Assembly (NCBI RefSeq): GCF_039928515.1 | Contig: NZ_JBDSSZ010000225.1 | Reading direction: 5' to 3' (one strand) | Length of the DNA stretch: 15,523 nt | From: Capsulimonas sp039928515 | Lineage (GTDB): Bacteria; Armatimonadota; Armatimonadia; Armatimonadales; Capsulimonadaceae | Part shown: positions 4,822 through 11,935 of the stretch, piece after piece | Numbering within the stretch: position 1 is the stretch's first letter | How the letters are laid out: every line of letters starts with the position of its first letter | Translations under genes and position numbers: made by a program | Notes under the pieces: model-generated | Told to the model about the DNA's origin: nothing | The model's input: the letters and a program-made list of their open reading frames with translations, nothing else | The model's database searches: none

Positions 4822-4913
4822 TGGATATGGCTATTGGCTTTGCGACCGGCGTCGCGTTTACGATCGTCGCCAGCTTCCTGTTTCTGTTCTTCACCGGGAG
4901 TTTACATCGATGA
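4821..4913 (+). CDS. 30-residue single-pass membrane peptide
   Basis: The whole protein is essentially one transmembrane helix: MDMAIGFATGVAFTIVAS, then FLFLFFTG and a short basic end SLHR. It is tied to both neighbours by overlapping codons (TGATG at 4819-4823 and ATGA at 4910-4913), which supports a real co-translated gene despite its size. An ATG two codons later is an alternative start. Phage small membrane peptides can be holin-like, superinfection-exclusion or spanin-like, but lysis genes are not normally found directly before terminase, and nothing here decides between these. Confidence 0.5.
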   Translation: MDMAIGFATGVAFTIVASFLFLFFTGSLHR

Positions 4914-5116
4914 CAGAAGTCTCTGTAGCGCAGCTCGCCTGGTGGCGCTTTGCCCGGGATGGATGGAGCGCAAAGGATGCGGCCGCGAAGATGGGCGTCA
5001 GCGAAGAGGATGCGCAGCGGGAGATTGCGCGCATTCGCCCGAGAGTGGCGGCGCACGCCATCACAGAGGCGGTCGCTCACTACAAGCGATCGACGTGGGG
5101 CTCACGTTTGAACTAG
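4910..5116 (+). CDS. Small HTH-like protein upstream of terminase
   Basis: 68 residues, with GGGAG (4896-4900) nine bases before the ATG. WWRFARDGWSAKDAAAKMGV followed by SEEDAQREIARIRPRVAAH has the helix-turn-helix spacing of a sigma-region-4 or transposase-type domain: a helix, the AAxxMGVS turn, then a second helix. Its position immediately before the small terminase fits a regulator of late genes or a DNA-binding packaging accessory; both are inference. The palindrome TATTCCGCGCGGGATA lies seven bases after its stop. Confidence 0.55.
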   Translation: MTEVSVAQLAWWRFARDGWSAKDAAAKMGVSEEDAQREIARIRPRVAAHAITEAVAHYKRSTWGSRLN

Positions 5117-5123
5117 GCGCGGT

Positions 5124-5139
5124 TATTCCGCGCGGGATA
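5124..5139. promoter_or_regulatory. 16-bp palindrome TATTCCGCGCGGGATA (copy 2 of 3)
   Basis: The same element as at 1201-1216 and 13285-13300, differing by one base from each perfect copy and so carrying one T/G mismatch. It ends only five bases before the small terminase ATG and therefore covers the place where the ribosome binding site should be; GCGGGA within it is the only candidate. A protein bound here, or folding of the mRNA, would be expected to affect terminase translation. Confidence 0.55.
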
Positions 5140-5144
5140 CGATT

Positions 5145-5675
5145 ATGGCTGCTGTAAAACAGGACGCCGCAGGAAAGCGGATGATTATCGAGCGCGTGAT
5201 CGCCGGCGACAGCAATAGCGAGATCCGCAAGAAACTCATGGACGCCGGCCACCCGGCCGACATGACGGACCAAGCGTTCACCGTTTACCGCTCCAACAAG
5301 GAAGTGGTCGCCGCAATCGAGCGCAAGGATACGGAGGCGATCCAGTCCGGTTACGCGCAGCGATCGGAACGAATCCTGAAGCTCGCCAGAACGGCGAAGC
5401 GTCTGGAGAAGAAGCTCGCTGCGGACAACGAGACGAACGAGTTCACGATCCAGGACGAATACCGGCTTGGAGCCGTGCTGAAGGAATATCGCGACACCCT
5501 GCACGCCATCGGCCAGTTGGTGGATCCGAAGAAGCCGCAGGCGATGGACGTGAAACTGGAGGGGCAAGTCAAGGTCACCAGTGACGCCCTGGAGACAGCT
5601 GGTAAAGAGCTATCCGAATGGCGAAAGCAACTGACCGAAGATCTATCGAACTTGCTAAATGCGCCGCCGACGTAG
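5145..5675 (+). CDS. terS: Probable small terminase subunit
   Basis: 176 residues, directly upstream of and overlapping the large terminase gene by 58 bases, the usual place for TerS. The N-terminus is helical with an HTH-like stretch (IIERVIAGDSNSEIRKKLMD then PADMTDQAFTVYRSN). A long coiled-coil-like centre with many Lys/Glu (RILKLARTAKRLEKKLA, YRLGAVLKEYRDTLHAIGQL) fits the oligomerisation part of small terminases. TerS recognises the packaging site and regulates TerL (family knowledge). Sequence similarity among TerS proteins is poor, so the call rests on position, size and architecture. The ATG has no good ribosome binding site outside the palindrome just upstream. Confidence 0.65.
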   Translation: MAAVKQDAAGKRMIIERVIAGDSNSEIRKKLMDAGHPADMTDQAFTVYRSNKEVVAAIERKDTEAIQSGYAQRSERILKLARTAKRLEKKLAADNETNEFTIQDEYRLGAVLKEYRDTLHAIGQLVDPKKPQAMDVKLEGQVKVTSDALETAGKELSEWRKQLTEDLSNLLNAPPT

Positions 5676-7069
5676 CGTATTTTACACACTTCTTTTGCGT
5701 GATCGACGACGCACAGGACCATGGCGACGGCGGGGGAACCATGCCCTTCCACCTCTGGCCGGCGCAAGTCAAGGTACTGTGGCTGTTTCTCGTCGCGCGC
5801 CTGATCCTGATCCTCAAAGCCCGCCAGCTGGGGATTAGCTGGCTCTGCTGCGCTTACGCGCTCTGGCTTTGCCTCTTCCACCCCGGGAAGCTCGTCCTGA
5901 TCTTCTCCAAGGGCCAGCTCGAAGCGAACGAAATGCTTCGCCGCATTTCGGTCCTGTATGAGCGCCTTCCGGAATGGATGCTCGCCGCGCTCCCGCAGCG
6001 TGTCAAGGATAACACTGAGGTGCAGGCGTGGGCGAATGGCTCCAGCGTCATGAGCCTCTCGAAAGCCGGTGGGCGATCGTTCACGGCGTCCCTGGCCATC
6101 CTCGACGAGGCGGCCCACATTCAGGGATCCCGCGAACTGTACATGGCGCTGAAGCCCACGATCGACGCCGGCGGACGGCTGATCATTCTCTCGACGGCCA
6201 ACGGCCTCGGCAACCTCTTTCATCTTCTCTGGACGCGCGCGGTCGCGGGCAAGAACACGTTCAAAACGATCTTCCTGCCCTGGTGGGCGCGCCCGGCCCG
6301 TGACCGCGCTTGGTACGAAGCGCAGCGCGCGGAGGCGACCGACCCCGACCAGGTCAAACAGGAATACCCCTCCACGGCCAACGAGGCGTTTGTCGCCTCC
6401 GGCCGCGTCCGCTTCGCCGGCGACTGGATCAACGCGCAGACCGACTTCATTGAAGATCCGATCCCAGTCGCCGATCTTCCGGACAGCCTGCGCGGAATCG
6501 ACAGCATTCAGGTCTACCGCCTGCCGGTCGCTGGCCGCAAGTACGTGATCGGCGCCGACGTCGCCGAGGGCTTGGAGCACGGCGACTTCTCCACGGCGGT
6601 CCTGATCGACCAGGAAACCTGGGAAGAGTGTGCGACTATCCACGGCCACTGGGAGCCGGACGAGTACGCCGGCCTCCTGATGGCGCTGGCGGCTCCCTAC
6701 GGCGCCCGGATCGCGGTCGAGCGCAACAACCACGGTCACGCGGTGCTCGTGACGCTGAAGATGCGGGACGCGAAGAACGTCGTCGATGGACACGACGGCC
6801 GTCCTGGCTGGCTGACCAACGCGCAGACGAAGCCCATGTCCATCGACCTTCTCGCGCAGGCGCTGCGCGATGTGATTTGTAAGGTGAGGTCGGCGGCGGC
6901 GCTCGACGAGATGCAGATTTATCGCCGGCTCGACAATGGCGGGACCGGCGCACCCGAAAGCTACTACGATGACCGCGTGATCGCCTGGGCGATCGCCTTG
7001 ATCGTGGCGCGCAACCCGGGCGGATGGGCTCAGGACCCGGAACTCATGGATTGGCTCAAAAACCGATGA
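5618..7069 (+). CDS. terL: Terminase large subunit (ATPase/nuclease)
   Basis: 483 residues. It is the packaging motor that cuts concatemers and pumps DNA into procapsids. The ATPase part shows a Walker A-like KARQLGIS (67-74), Walker B AILDEAA (160-166) and coupling motif STAN (192-195). The C-terminal RNase H-like nuclease shows YVIGADVAEG with D314, RIAVERNN with E369 and YYDDRVIAWAIA with D451/D452. The N-terminal MPFHLWPAQ adenine-motif-like segment is also present. The length is normal for the family. The start at 5618 lies inside terS and has a weak ribosome binding site, suggesting translational coupling. The stop TGA overlaps the portal ATG. All key residues are intact. Confidence 0.95.
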   Translation: MAKATDRRSIELAKCAADVAYFTHFFCVIDDAQDHGDGGGTMPFHLWPAQVKVLWLFLVARLILILKARQLGISWLCCAYALWLCLFHPGKLVLIFSKGQLEANEMLRRISVLYERLPEWMLAALPQRVKDNTEVQAWANGSSVMSLSKAGGRSFTASLAILDEAAHIQGSRELYMALKPTIDAGGRLIILSTANGLGNLFHLLWTRAVAGKNTFKTIFLPWWARPARDRAWYEAQRAEATDPDQVKQEYPSTANEAFVASGRVRFAGDWINAQTDFIEDPIPVADLPDSLRGIDSIQVYRLPVAGRKYVIGADVAEGLEHGDFSTAVLIDQETWEECATIHGHWEPDEYAGLLMALAAPYGARIAVERNNHGHAVLVTLKMRDAKNVVDGHDGRPGWLTNAQTKPMSIDLLAQALRDVICKVRSAAALDEMQIYRRLDNGGTGAPESYYDDRVIAWAIALIVARNPGGWAQDPELMDWLKNR

Positions 7070-8811
7070 CTTGGCCCTTCAAACGAAAACAAGAAACGCC
7101 CGCTGCAGTCGCTCCGGCGCCCGCTCCCATCAATGTGGAGGCGATCGCCAGCGCAGCGGCTGCGGAGGCCTCGCTGGCCACGGCTCAGATCATGACGGAG
7201 ACGTTCCGCGCCATCGTGGCGACGTCTCCGGTCGGACAGGCGCCCATGGCCGTGGGAAACTCTCCATTCAACGTCTACGCCTACAACCGGCCGATGGACT
7301 TCACGACGCCCCAGGATCCCAACCGCCGGCCGCGCCAGGTCATCAGCGTCGATATGCTACGCAGCCTGGCGGACCGCTACGACATCCTGCGCGCGTGCAT
7401 CCAGCACCTCAAGAGGGAAGTCGCGGCGGTTCCCATCCAGATCGTCAGCAAGGATTCGAAAGACGACAGCGACGCCACCAAGAAGCGGATCAAGGAAGCG
7501 GAGGCGTTCTTCGGCATGGGCGGCGGGCTTGGCGGACCGGGCAAGATGCGCGGCGAGTTCGAAGGCATGTGCATTGAGGACCTGAGCGTCGTCGGCAGCG
7601 CGGCGATCTACTACGCGCCGACGCTTGGCGGCAAGCCCTACGAGGTGTTCGCGATCGACGCCGCGACGATCCGGCCCAACGTGGACGGCTTCGGGTTTCC
7701 AGGGCCTGGCCAGGAAGTCTTCGAGCAGTGGATCTACGGCACGAAGGTCAACGGCTACACGCGCGACGAGCTGAACTTCATGGGCCTGCCGACGAACGCC
7801 CGGTCCTACACGCCGTATTACGCCTCGCCGATCGAATGGCTCGTCATGACCGTGCGCAGCGCCTTGAAGGCGGACGAATGGAACGCGGCCTGGCTGACGG
7901 ACGGCAATACGCCCAACACGCTGATCGCGGCGCCGGAAAGCTGGACGCCGACGCAGATGCGCGAGTACGCGGAGTACTTCGACGCGCTCCTCGCCGGCGA
8001 CAGCAAGATGCGCCAAAAGGCGAAGATCGTTCCCGCCGGCACGAAGGCGGAATCGCAGAGCCGGAAGGATCAGGACTTCAAGGAGTTCGAACTGTGGCTG
8101 CTTCGGCGGACGTGCGCGATCATGGGCGTTCAGCCTGCGTCGATCGGCTTCGCCGGTGAACAGTACAAGGTCAGCCAGGAAGACAGCATGGACTCGACGT
8201 CCCAGTTTGGCGCGGGCGTTATCCTGGACTGGCGGCAGGCGATCTATGACGACCTTCTGATCCGTCTCGGCTACGACGATCTGGAAGCCAGGAACGTCAC
8301 CGACCGGGAAGAGAAGGCGACGGAGCGCGCGACCCGAAATGTTGCGCTCGTCGGCGGAGGCGTCAAGACGATCAATGAAGCGCGCAAAGACGAAGGGCTC
8401 GACCCGATCGACGGCGGCGATACGCTATTCGTCCCCGGCGCGCTTCGGCCTCTCGATCAAGCGCTTGCGCCCCCCGAGCCTGCCCCGGCGCCGGGCGGCG
8501 ACCCGGCGGATACTAAGAAGCCTGCCGGCGGCGCTCCCGTGAAGAACGGCGATCAGCAGCGGGTGGAGCTGGCTCAGTGGCAGCGCAAGGCGGAGAACAG
8601 GATCCGGCAAAATAAGCCGGCGGCGGCGCCGTTCGAAGCGCTGTCCCTGCCGGTGGAGATCACGGAGCGCGTCGCCGGCGGGCTGCACGATTGCAAGACG
8701 GTCGCCGATGTCCGGACGCTCTTCGCCGAGGTCGCCGTGAAGAACCGTGAAGCGCTCGACGACTGGGCGCAACGTCTTAGCGATGAGCTGAAGGAACTGG
8801 CGATCGCATGA
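7066..8811 (+). CDS. Portal protein (HK97-type family)
   Basis: 581 residues, from the ATG that overlaps the terL stop (ATGA); an in-frame ATG at 7024 lies inside terL. Portals form a dodecameric ring at one capsid vertex through which DNA enters and leaves. Supporting features are the position after terL, DILRACIQHLKREVAAVPIQ (helix and strand of the wing), SPIEWLVMTVRSALKADEW, FELWLLRRTCAIMGVQPASI, and the late NEARKDEGLDPIDGGDTLFV, typical of portal C-terminal stems. After this comes a Pro/Ala-rich linker (about residues 470-500) and an extra C-terminal helical domain (AQWQRKAENRIRQN onward), an extension seen in some portals. Confidence is high. Confidence 0.92.
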   Translation: MTWPFKRKQETPAAVAPAPAPINVEAIASAAAAEASLATAQIMTETFRAIVATSPVGQAPMAVGNSPFNVYAYNRPMDFTTPQDPNRRPRQVISVDMLRSLADRYDILRACIQHLKREVAAVPIQIVSKDSKDDSDATKKRIKEAEAFFGMGGGLGGPGKMRGEFEGMCIEDLSVVGSAAIYYAPTLGGKPYEVFAIDAATIRPNVDGFGFPGPGQEVFEQWIYGTKVNGYTRDELNFMGLPTNARSYTPYYASPIEWLVMTVRSALKADEWNAAWLTDGNTPNTLIAAPESWTPTQMREYAEYFDALLAGDSKMRQKAKIVPAGTKAESQSRKDQDFKEFELWLLRRTCAIMGVQPASIGFAGEQYKVSQEDSMDSTSQFGAGVILDWRQAIYDDLLIRLGYDDLEARNVTDREEKATERATRNVALVGGGVKTINEARKDEGLDPIDGGDTLFVPGALRPLDQALAPPEPAPAPGGDPADTKKPAGGAPVKNGDQQRVELAQWQRKAENRIRQNKPAAAPFEALSLPVEITERVAGGLHDCKTVADVRTLFAEVAVKNREALDDWAQRLSDELKELAIA

Positions 8812-8830
8812 CAACAACAGGCGATGGATT

Positions 8831-10525
8831 ATGACGGGCGAACAATACCGAGCGCTCTTGATCCGGTACCGACAGCAGCAGCTGGAGGCCACGCGCGATA
8901 ATATCAAGCGGCTGGAGACGGTCTACGATCGCGCAAGCAAGTCGATCGTCGGTCAGCTCGCGGCGACGCCGGAAGACAGTCTGCGCGCCTCCTACCTCGG
9001 CGGGCTGGGCGAGAGTATCGATGCGACGCTCAAGGCCCTGCGCAGTGACTTCGCGGACCTGCTGGTCGTCTCGATGACGGACAGCGCGCAGGAAGCGGCC
9101 ACACGCGAAGCGACCGTCGCCGAGCTTGCCGGCGCGGCCGAAGATCGCCGGCTGATCCCAAGCCTCACGACTAATCGCAAGCTGACCGATGGGACCGTGG
9201 TCAAAGTCGCGTTTGGCGACGTCGCGCAGAGCGCCGTGGAGCGCTCAGCGTCTCGCGTGTATTCGGATGGCTGGCAGCTCTCCAGCCGCCTGACGAAGCT
9301 GGACGCCTCGATCCGAACCACGATCCAGGATACGATCGTGCAGGGCGTCGCCGAGCAGCTCAGCGCCAAGAAGCTCGCGGACCGGCTGCAGGGCGCGATG
9401 ACGGACGCCGGCGCGGACAATCCACGCTACCAGGCGATGCGGATCGCCAGGACGGAGATCAACACCGCGCACCGGGAAGCGCATATCCTCAGCTGCACGG
9501 ACGGCAACGGCCAGCTGAAGCCCTACATTCTGGCGGTTGGTTGGCGGCTGTCGTTGTCTCACCCGCATGCGGACATCTGCGATATCTATGCGGCCGACGA
9601 CGGCGCGGGGCTGGGCGCTGGGAACTTCCTGCCCGCCGACGTCCCCAGCTCTCACCCGCATTGCTTGTGCTACACGATCACGGTGCTGACGGACTATCCG
9701 GACATCCACCCGCCGAACAAGGCGCCGGATGTGGAGGCGGTCCCTGCGTCGCAACTAACGTACTACGCCGACAAGTACGCGGACCAGGCCGCCGCGCGTC
9801 GCCTGCTGAAGCTGGCGGAGCAAGAGACGACGGCGCTGTCTCAGGCCCCGATCTCCACCGTCTTCAATGTCAACGCGACGCGCGGCAAGCAGGGCATCGA
9901 TCACGCGATCCAGACGATTGAAACCGTTCACACGGTTCCAGACACGCTGACGGCGATTCCCGTCCTGACGGACAGCCAGGCCAATATCGGAGCGTTGGGA
10001 CAATACAGCCTGGACCCTGCTAAGCGAAAGATCGAGGTCGCTTACGACGGCGGCTGGCCGGCCATGACGATGGCGCATGAAACGGGGCACTTTCTCGACC
10101 ATGTGGCGCTCGGCGATCCGAGTATCCCGAATGTCAAGGGCTTCGGATCGAATGCATCCCAGGCGCTGGATGATTGGCGGCAGGCAGTCCACAATTCGAA
10201 AGCGTACAGCGATCTGCAACAAATCTACGCTTCGGGGGTCTCACTATTTACGGATCAAAACGGAATTCAGCAAAGGGTTCCGGTTTCGCCTGCGTTCTTT
10301 GAGTATCTCTTAAAGCCGTGGGAATTGTTTGCTCGGTCCTACGCGCAGTACATCGCCGTCGAGAGCAAAGATCCGGTATTATTAGCGGAGCTGACGGCCG
10401 CTCGTGATACCTTCGACGGCAAGGCGACGCGGCGACAATGGCAAGACGCGGATTTTGAAGCGATAAGGCAGGCGTTTAACGACCTGTTTGAGGTGCTGGG
10501 ATGGCGACAGAAACAAGGCCCGTAG
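8831..10525 (+). CDS. MuF-type head morphogenesis protein fused to zincin metallopeptidase-like domain
   Basis: 564 residues. Residues about 1-300 are the Mu gpF-like head protein: a long helical N-terminus, RYQAMRIARTEINTAHREA, then HPHADICDIYAADD (H244, H246, C250) and SHPHCLCYTI (H275, H277, C278, C280), the usual His/Cys site of the family. From about residue 340 a second domain begins (NVNATRGKQGIDHAIQTIET), with TMAHETGHFLDH (H416, E417, H420) and KPWELFARSYAQYI (E498), the pattern of an HExxH zincin with a downstream Glu ligand. MuF proteins carrying C-terminal toxin or enzyme domains are known; they ride in the virion and may act on the host after injection. The last 300 bases are AT-richer than the rest of the gene. 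Zinc binding and activity are inferred. Confidence 0.85.
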   Translation: MTGEQYRALLIRYRQQQLEATRDNIKRLETVYDRASKSIVGQLAATPEDSLRASYLGGLGESIDATLKALRSDFADLLVVSMTDSAQEAATREATVAELAGAAEDRRLIPSLTTNRKLTDGTVVKVAFGDVAQSAVERSASRVYSDGWQLSSRLTKLDASIRTTIQDTIVQGVAEQLSAKKLADRLQGAMTDAGADNPRYQAMRIARTEINTAHREAHILSCTDGNGQLKPYILAVGWRLSLSHPHADICDIYAADDGAGLGAGNFLPADVPSSHPHCLCYTITVLTDYPDIHPPNKAPDVEAVPASQLTYYADKYADQAAARRLLKLAEQETTALSQAPISTVFNVNATRGKQGIDHAIQTIETVHTVPDTLTAIPVLTDSQANIGALGQYSLDPAKRKIEVAYDGGWPAMTMAHETGHFLDHVALGDPSIPNVKGFGSNASQALDDWRQAVHNSKAYSDLQQIYASGVSLFTDQNGIQQRVPVSPAFFEYLLKPWELFARSYAQYIAVESKDPVLLAELTAARDTFDGKATRRQWQDADFEAIRQAFNDLFEVLGWRQKQGP

Positions 10526-10710
10526 AACAAAGGATCTGGGAACAGACCGCAGAGGAACTGGCGAGCCAGATCGGCGGCGGCGTCACGGCGGCGGACGTCG
10601 AGGCGTCTCGCAAGCAGACGGACCGGATCGACGAACTGAAGATCCAGGGGTTCACCGAAACGGAAGCGATCCTGAGCATCATTCTTGCTTCGAAACTGAC
10701 GTACGAATAA
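10501..10710 (+). CDS. Hypothetical small protein after MuF (69 aa)
   Basis: Starts at the ATG 10501 inside the last codons of the MuF gene (25-base overlap) and ends in TAA at 10708-10710. It is an acidic helical protein with no cysteines: TAEELASQIGGGVTAADVEA, then ASRKQTDRIDELKIQGFTET and AILSIILASKL. It is the last gene of the packaging operon, followed within 40 bases by an intrinsic terminator. It could be an accessory to the MuF domain, for example an antidote or chaperone of the fused peptidase-like domain, but only adjacency supports that. Confidence 0.5.
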   Translation: MATETRPVEQRIWEQTAEELASQIGGGVTAADVEASRKQTDRIDELKIQGFTETEAILSIILASKLTYE

Positions 10711-10720
10711 ACGTCCCCAA

Positions 10721-10815
10721 GTTCAAAACTACAAATCGTTCACAAAGAGTTGCGCGCCATCAGGCCGCAGCTCTTTTCTCGTTCAAGGCTACTAAATTCC
10801 AAGGCTACCAAATAT
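10721..10815. repeat. Three related repeats around the terminator
   Basis: CAAGGCTACTAAATTC (10784-10799) is followed directly by CAAGGCTACCAAATAT (10800-10815), 13 of 16 identical, the second running into the start codon at 10814. A third degenerate copy, GTTCAAAACTACAAAT (10721-10736), lies before the terminator, compared with GTTCAAGGCTACTAAAT at 10781-10797. The core is CAARRCTACYAAAT. The AAGG in the last copy is the only Shine-Dalgarno-like sequence for the gene at 10814. Confidence 0.5.
10744..10777 (+). terminator. Intrinsic terminator after the packaging operon
   Basis: AAAGAGTTGCG (10744-10754) pairs with CGCAGCTCTTT (10766-10776) with a single T-G wobble. Above it GCC/GGC pairs close an ATCA loop. 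The stem runs directly into TTTTCTC. This is a classical rho-independent terminator between the MuF/69-aa genes and the protease-capsid genes, which must then have their own transcription start or be reached by read-through or antitermination. Confidence 0.65.
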
Positions 10816-11875
10816 GGCAAACAAAGTCAAAGTCAAAGGCGTTCACCTCTTCGCGCCGATCCAGCGTGTCGATGAGACGACACGCACCGTCACCGCTTAC
10901 GCCTTCGTCAATGAAGTCGTCGAGGGAGAGGGCGGGATCCGGCTGAAGCGGACCGCGATGGAAGCGGCCACTCCGGACTACATGGCGTGGGCGAACATCC
11001 GGCGCATGCACCAGCCTGACGCGGTCGGCATTGCCGAGAGCGTGGACTGGGACGCCACCGGCGCCAAGCTGACGATCAAGGTCGTTGACGACGACGCCTG
11101 GGAGAAGTGTCGCACCGGCGTATACAAGGGCCTGAGTGTCGGCGTGTCGGCGACGGTCATGCGCGGGAAGGACGTCGAGTCCTGCAAGTGGTTCGAGACG
11201 TCGCTCGTCGATCGCCCGAAGGATCCCGGCGCCGTTTTCATCGCGGTTCGAGCCGAGGGCCTTGAAGACGGCGAAGAAGAGTTCGAAGCCGAGCAGCTCG
11301 AACGCGCGGAAGGCCCTCGCTCCTTTGCCGCCATGATGGCCGCGAACAACATGTGGGACAACGGCTATGAGGCGCTCGACGCGCTGTTCTCGGCGTTGAT
11401 CGATATCTGCTACAGCGACGCCGATGACAAAGAAGCCCTCGCCCGCGAATCCTGTTCGCAATTTGCAGACTACATCGCGCCGATCGTCGGCGGTGGAACG
11501 CTCCCCAAAGAGCGCGCCGCCCATCCCGACCTGACGCGTGTGGTCACACTGGAAACGGACAATGCGGCGCTGATCACGCGCGCCGAGGCGGCCGAAACCG
11601 ATCTTGTCAGAGTGCAGGGGCTTTTGAGCACCGCAGAAGGGCAAGTGAGAGTTTTGGAGCGCAGGGCAGCCGACATCAAACCGCCGGTCCGGTACCCCCA
11701 CGCGGTCGACCGAACGTTCCACAGCCAAGAGGACGATCCGGACGCCGCGGCTCTCGACGAAAAGCGGACGGAGCTCGCACGGCTTTGCGCCGAGCGCCCC
11801 ACCGACCCCGCAGAGCAGCAGCAGCTCGTACATCGCATTCAGGTCCTGAAGCAGCAGCTAGGGCCAAACAACTAA
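10814..11875 (+). CDS. XkdF-like prohead protease with scaffold-like coiled-coil tail
   Basis: 353 residues. The N-terminal 150 residues match the XkdF-like phage serine protease group: AWANIRRMHQPDAVGIAES (probable catalytic H66), then GVYKGLSVGVSA (probable nucleophile S108) and WFETSLVDRPKDPGAVF (126-142). These proteases trim capsid and scaffold proteins during head maturation (family knowledge). The remaining 200 residues are acidic with heptad-like stretches (AAETDLVRVQGLLSTAEGQV, EKRTELARLCAERP, QLVHRIQVLKQQL), fitting a fused scaffolding or delta-domain that the protease would cut. It lies directly upstream of the major capsid gene, the normal place. The start has no standard Shine-Dalgarno except AAGG in a tandem repeat. 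No other in-frame ATG before residue 49 is attractive. Confidence 0.82.
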   Translation: MANKVKVKGVHLFAPIQRVDETTRTVTAYAFVNEVVEGEGGIRLKRTAMEAATPDYMAWANIRRMHQPDAVGIAESVDWDATGAKLTIKVVDDDAWEKCRTGVYKGLSVGVSATVMRGKDVESCKWFETSLVDRPKDPGAVFIAVRAEGLEDGEEEFEAEQLERAEGPRSFAAMMAANNMWDNGYEALDALFSALIDICYSDADDKEALARESCSQFADYIAPIVGGGTLPKERAAHPDLTRVVTLETDNAALITRAEAAETDLVRVQGLLSTAEGQVRVLERRAADIKPPVRYPHAVDRTFHSQEDDPDAAALDEKRTELARLCAERPTDPAEQQQLVHRIQVLKQQLGPNN

Positions 11876-11935
11876 CGCATATTTAATCGGACACCAACGC
11901 ACTTCGCGTTTCACTCACTCTCTCACGGAGCGACC

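Noticed and set aside
5351..6793. Open frame of 480 codons on the - strand opposite terS/terL
   Set aside because: It is a shadow of the real terminase frame in G+C-rich DNA: Arg/Val/Asp-rich, no recognisable domain, and the + strand carries intact terminase motifs.
7024..7065. Earlier ATG for the portal gene
   Set aside because: It would overlap terL by 46 bases and add residues that do not look like a portal; the ATGA junction at 7066 is standard.
11876..11935. Promoter for the major capsid gene at TATTTAAT
   Set aside because: There is a -10-like sequence, but no -35 at suitable spacing could be found.
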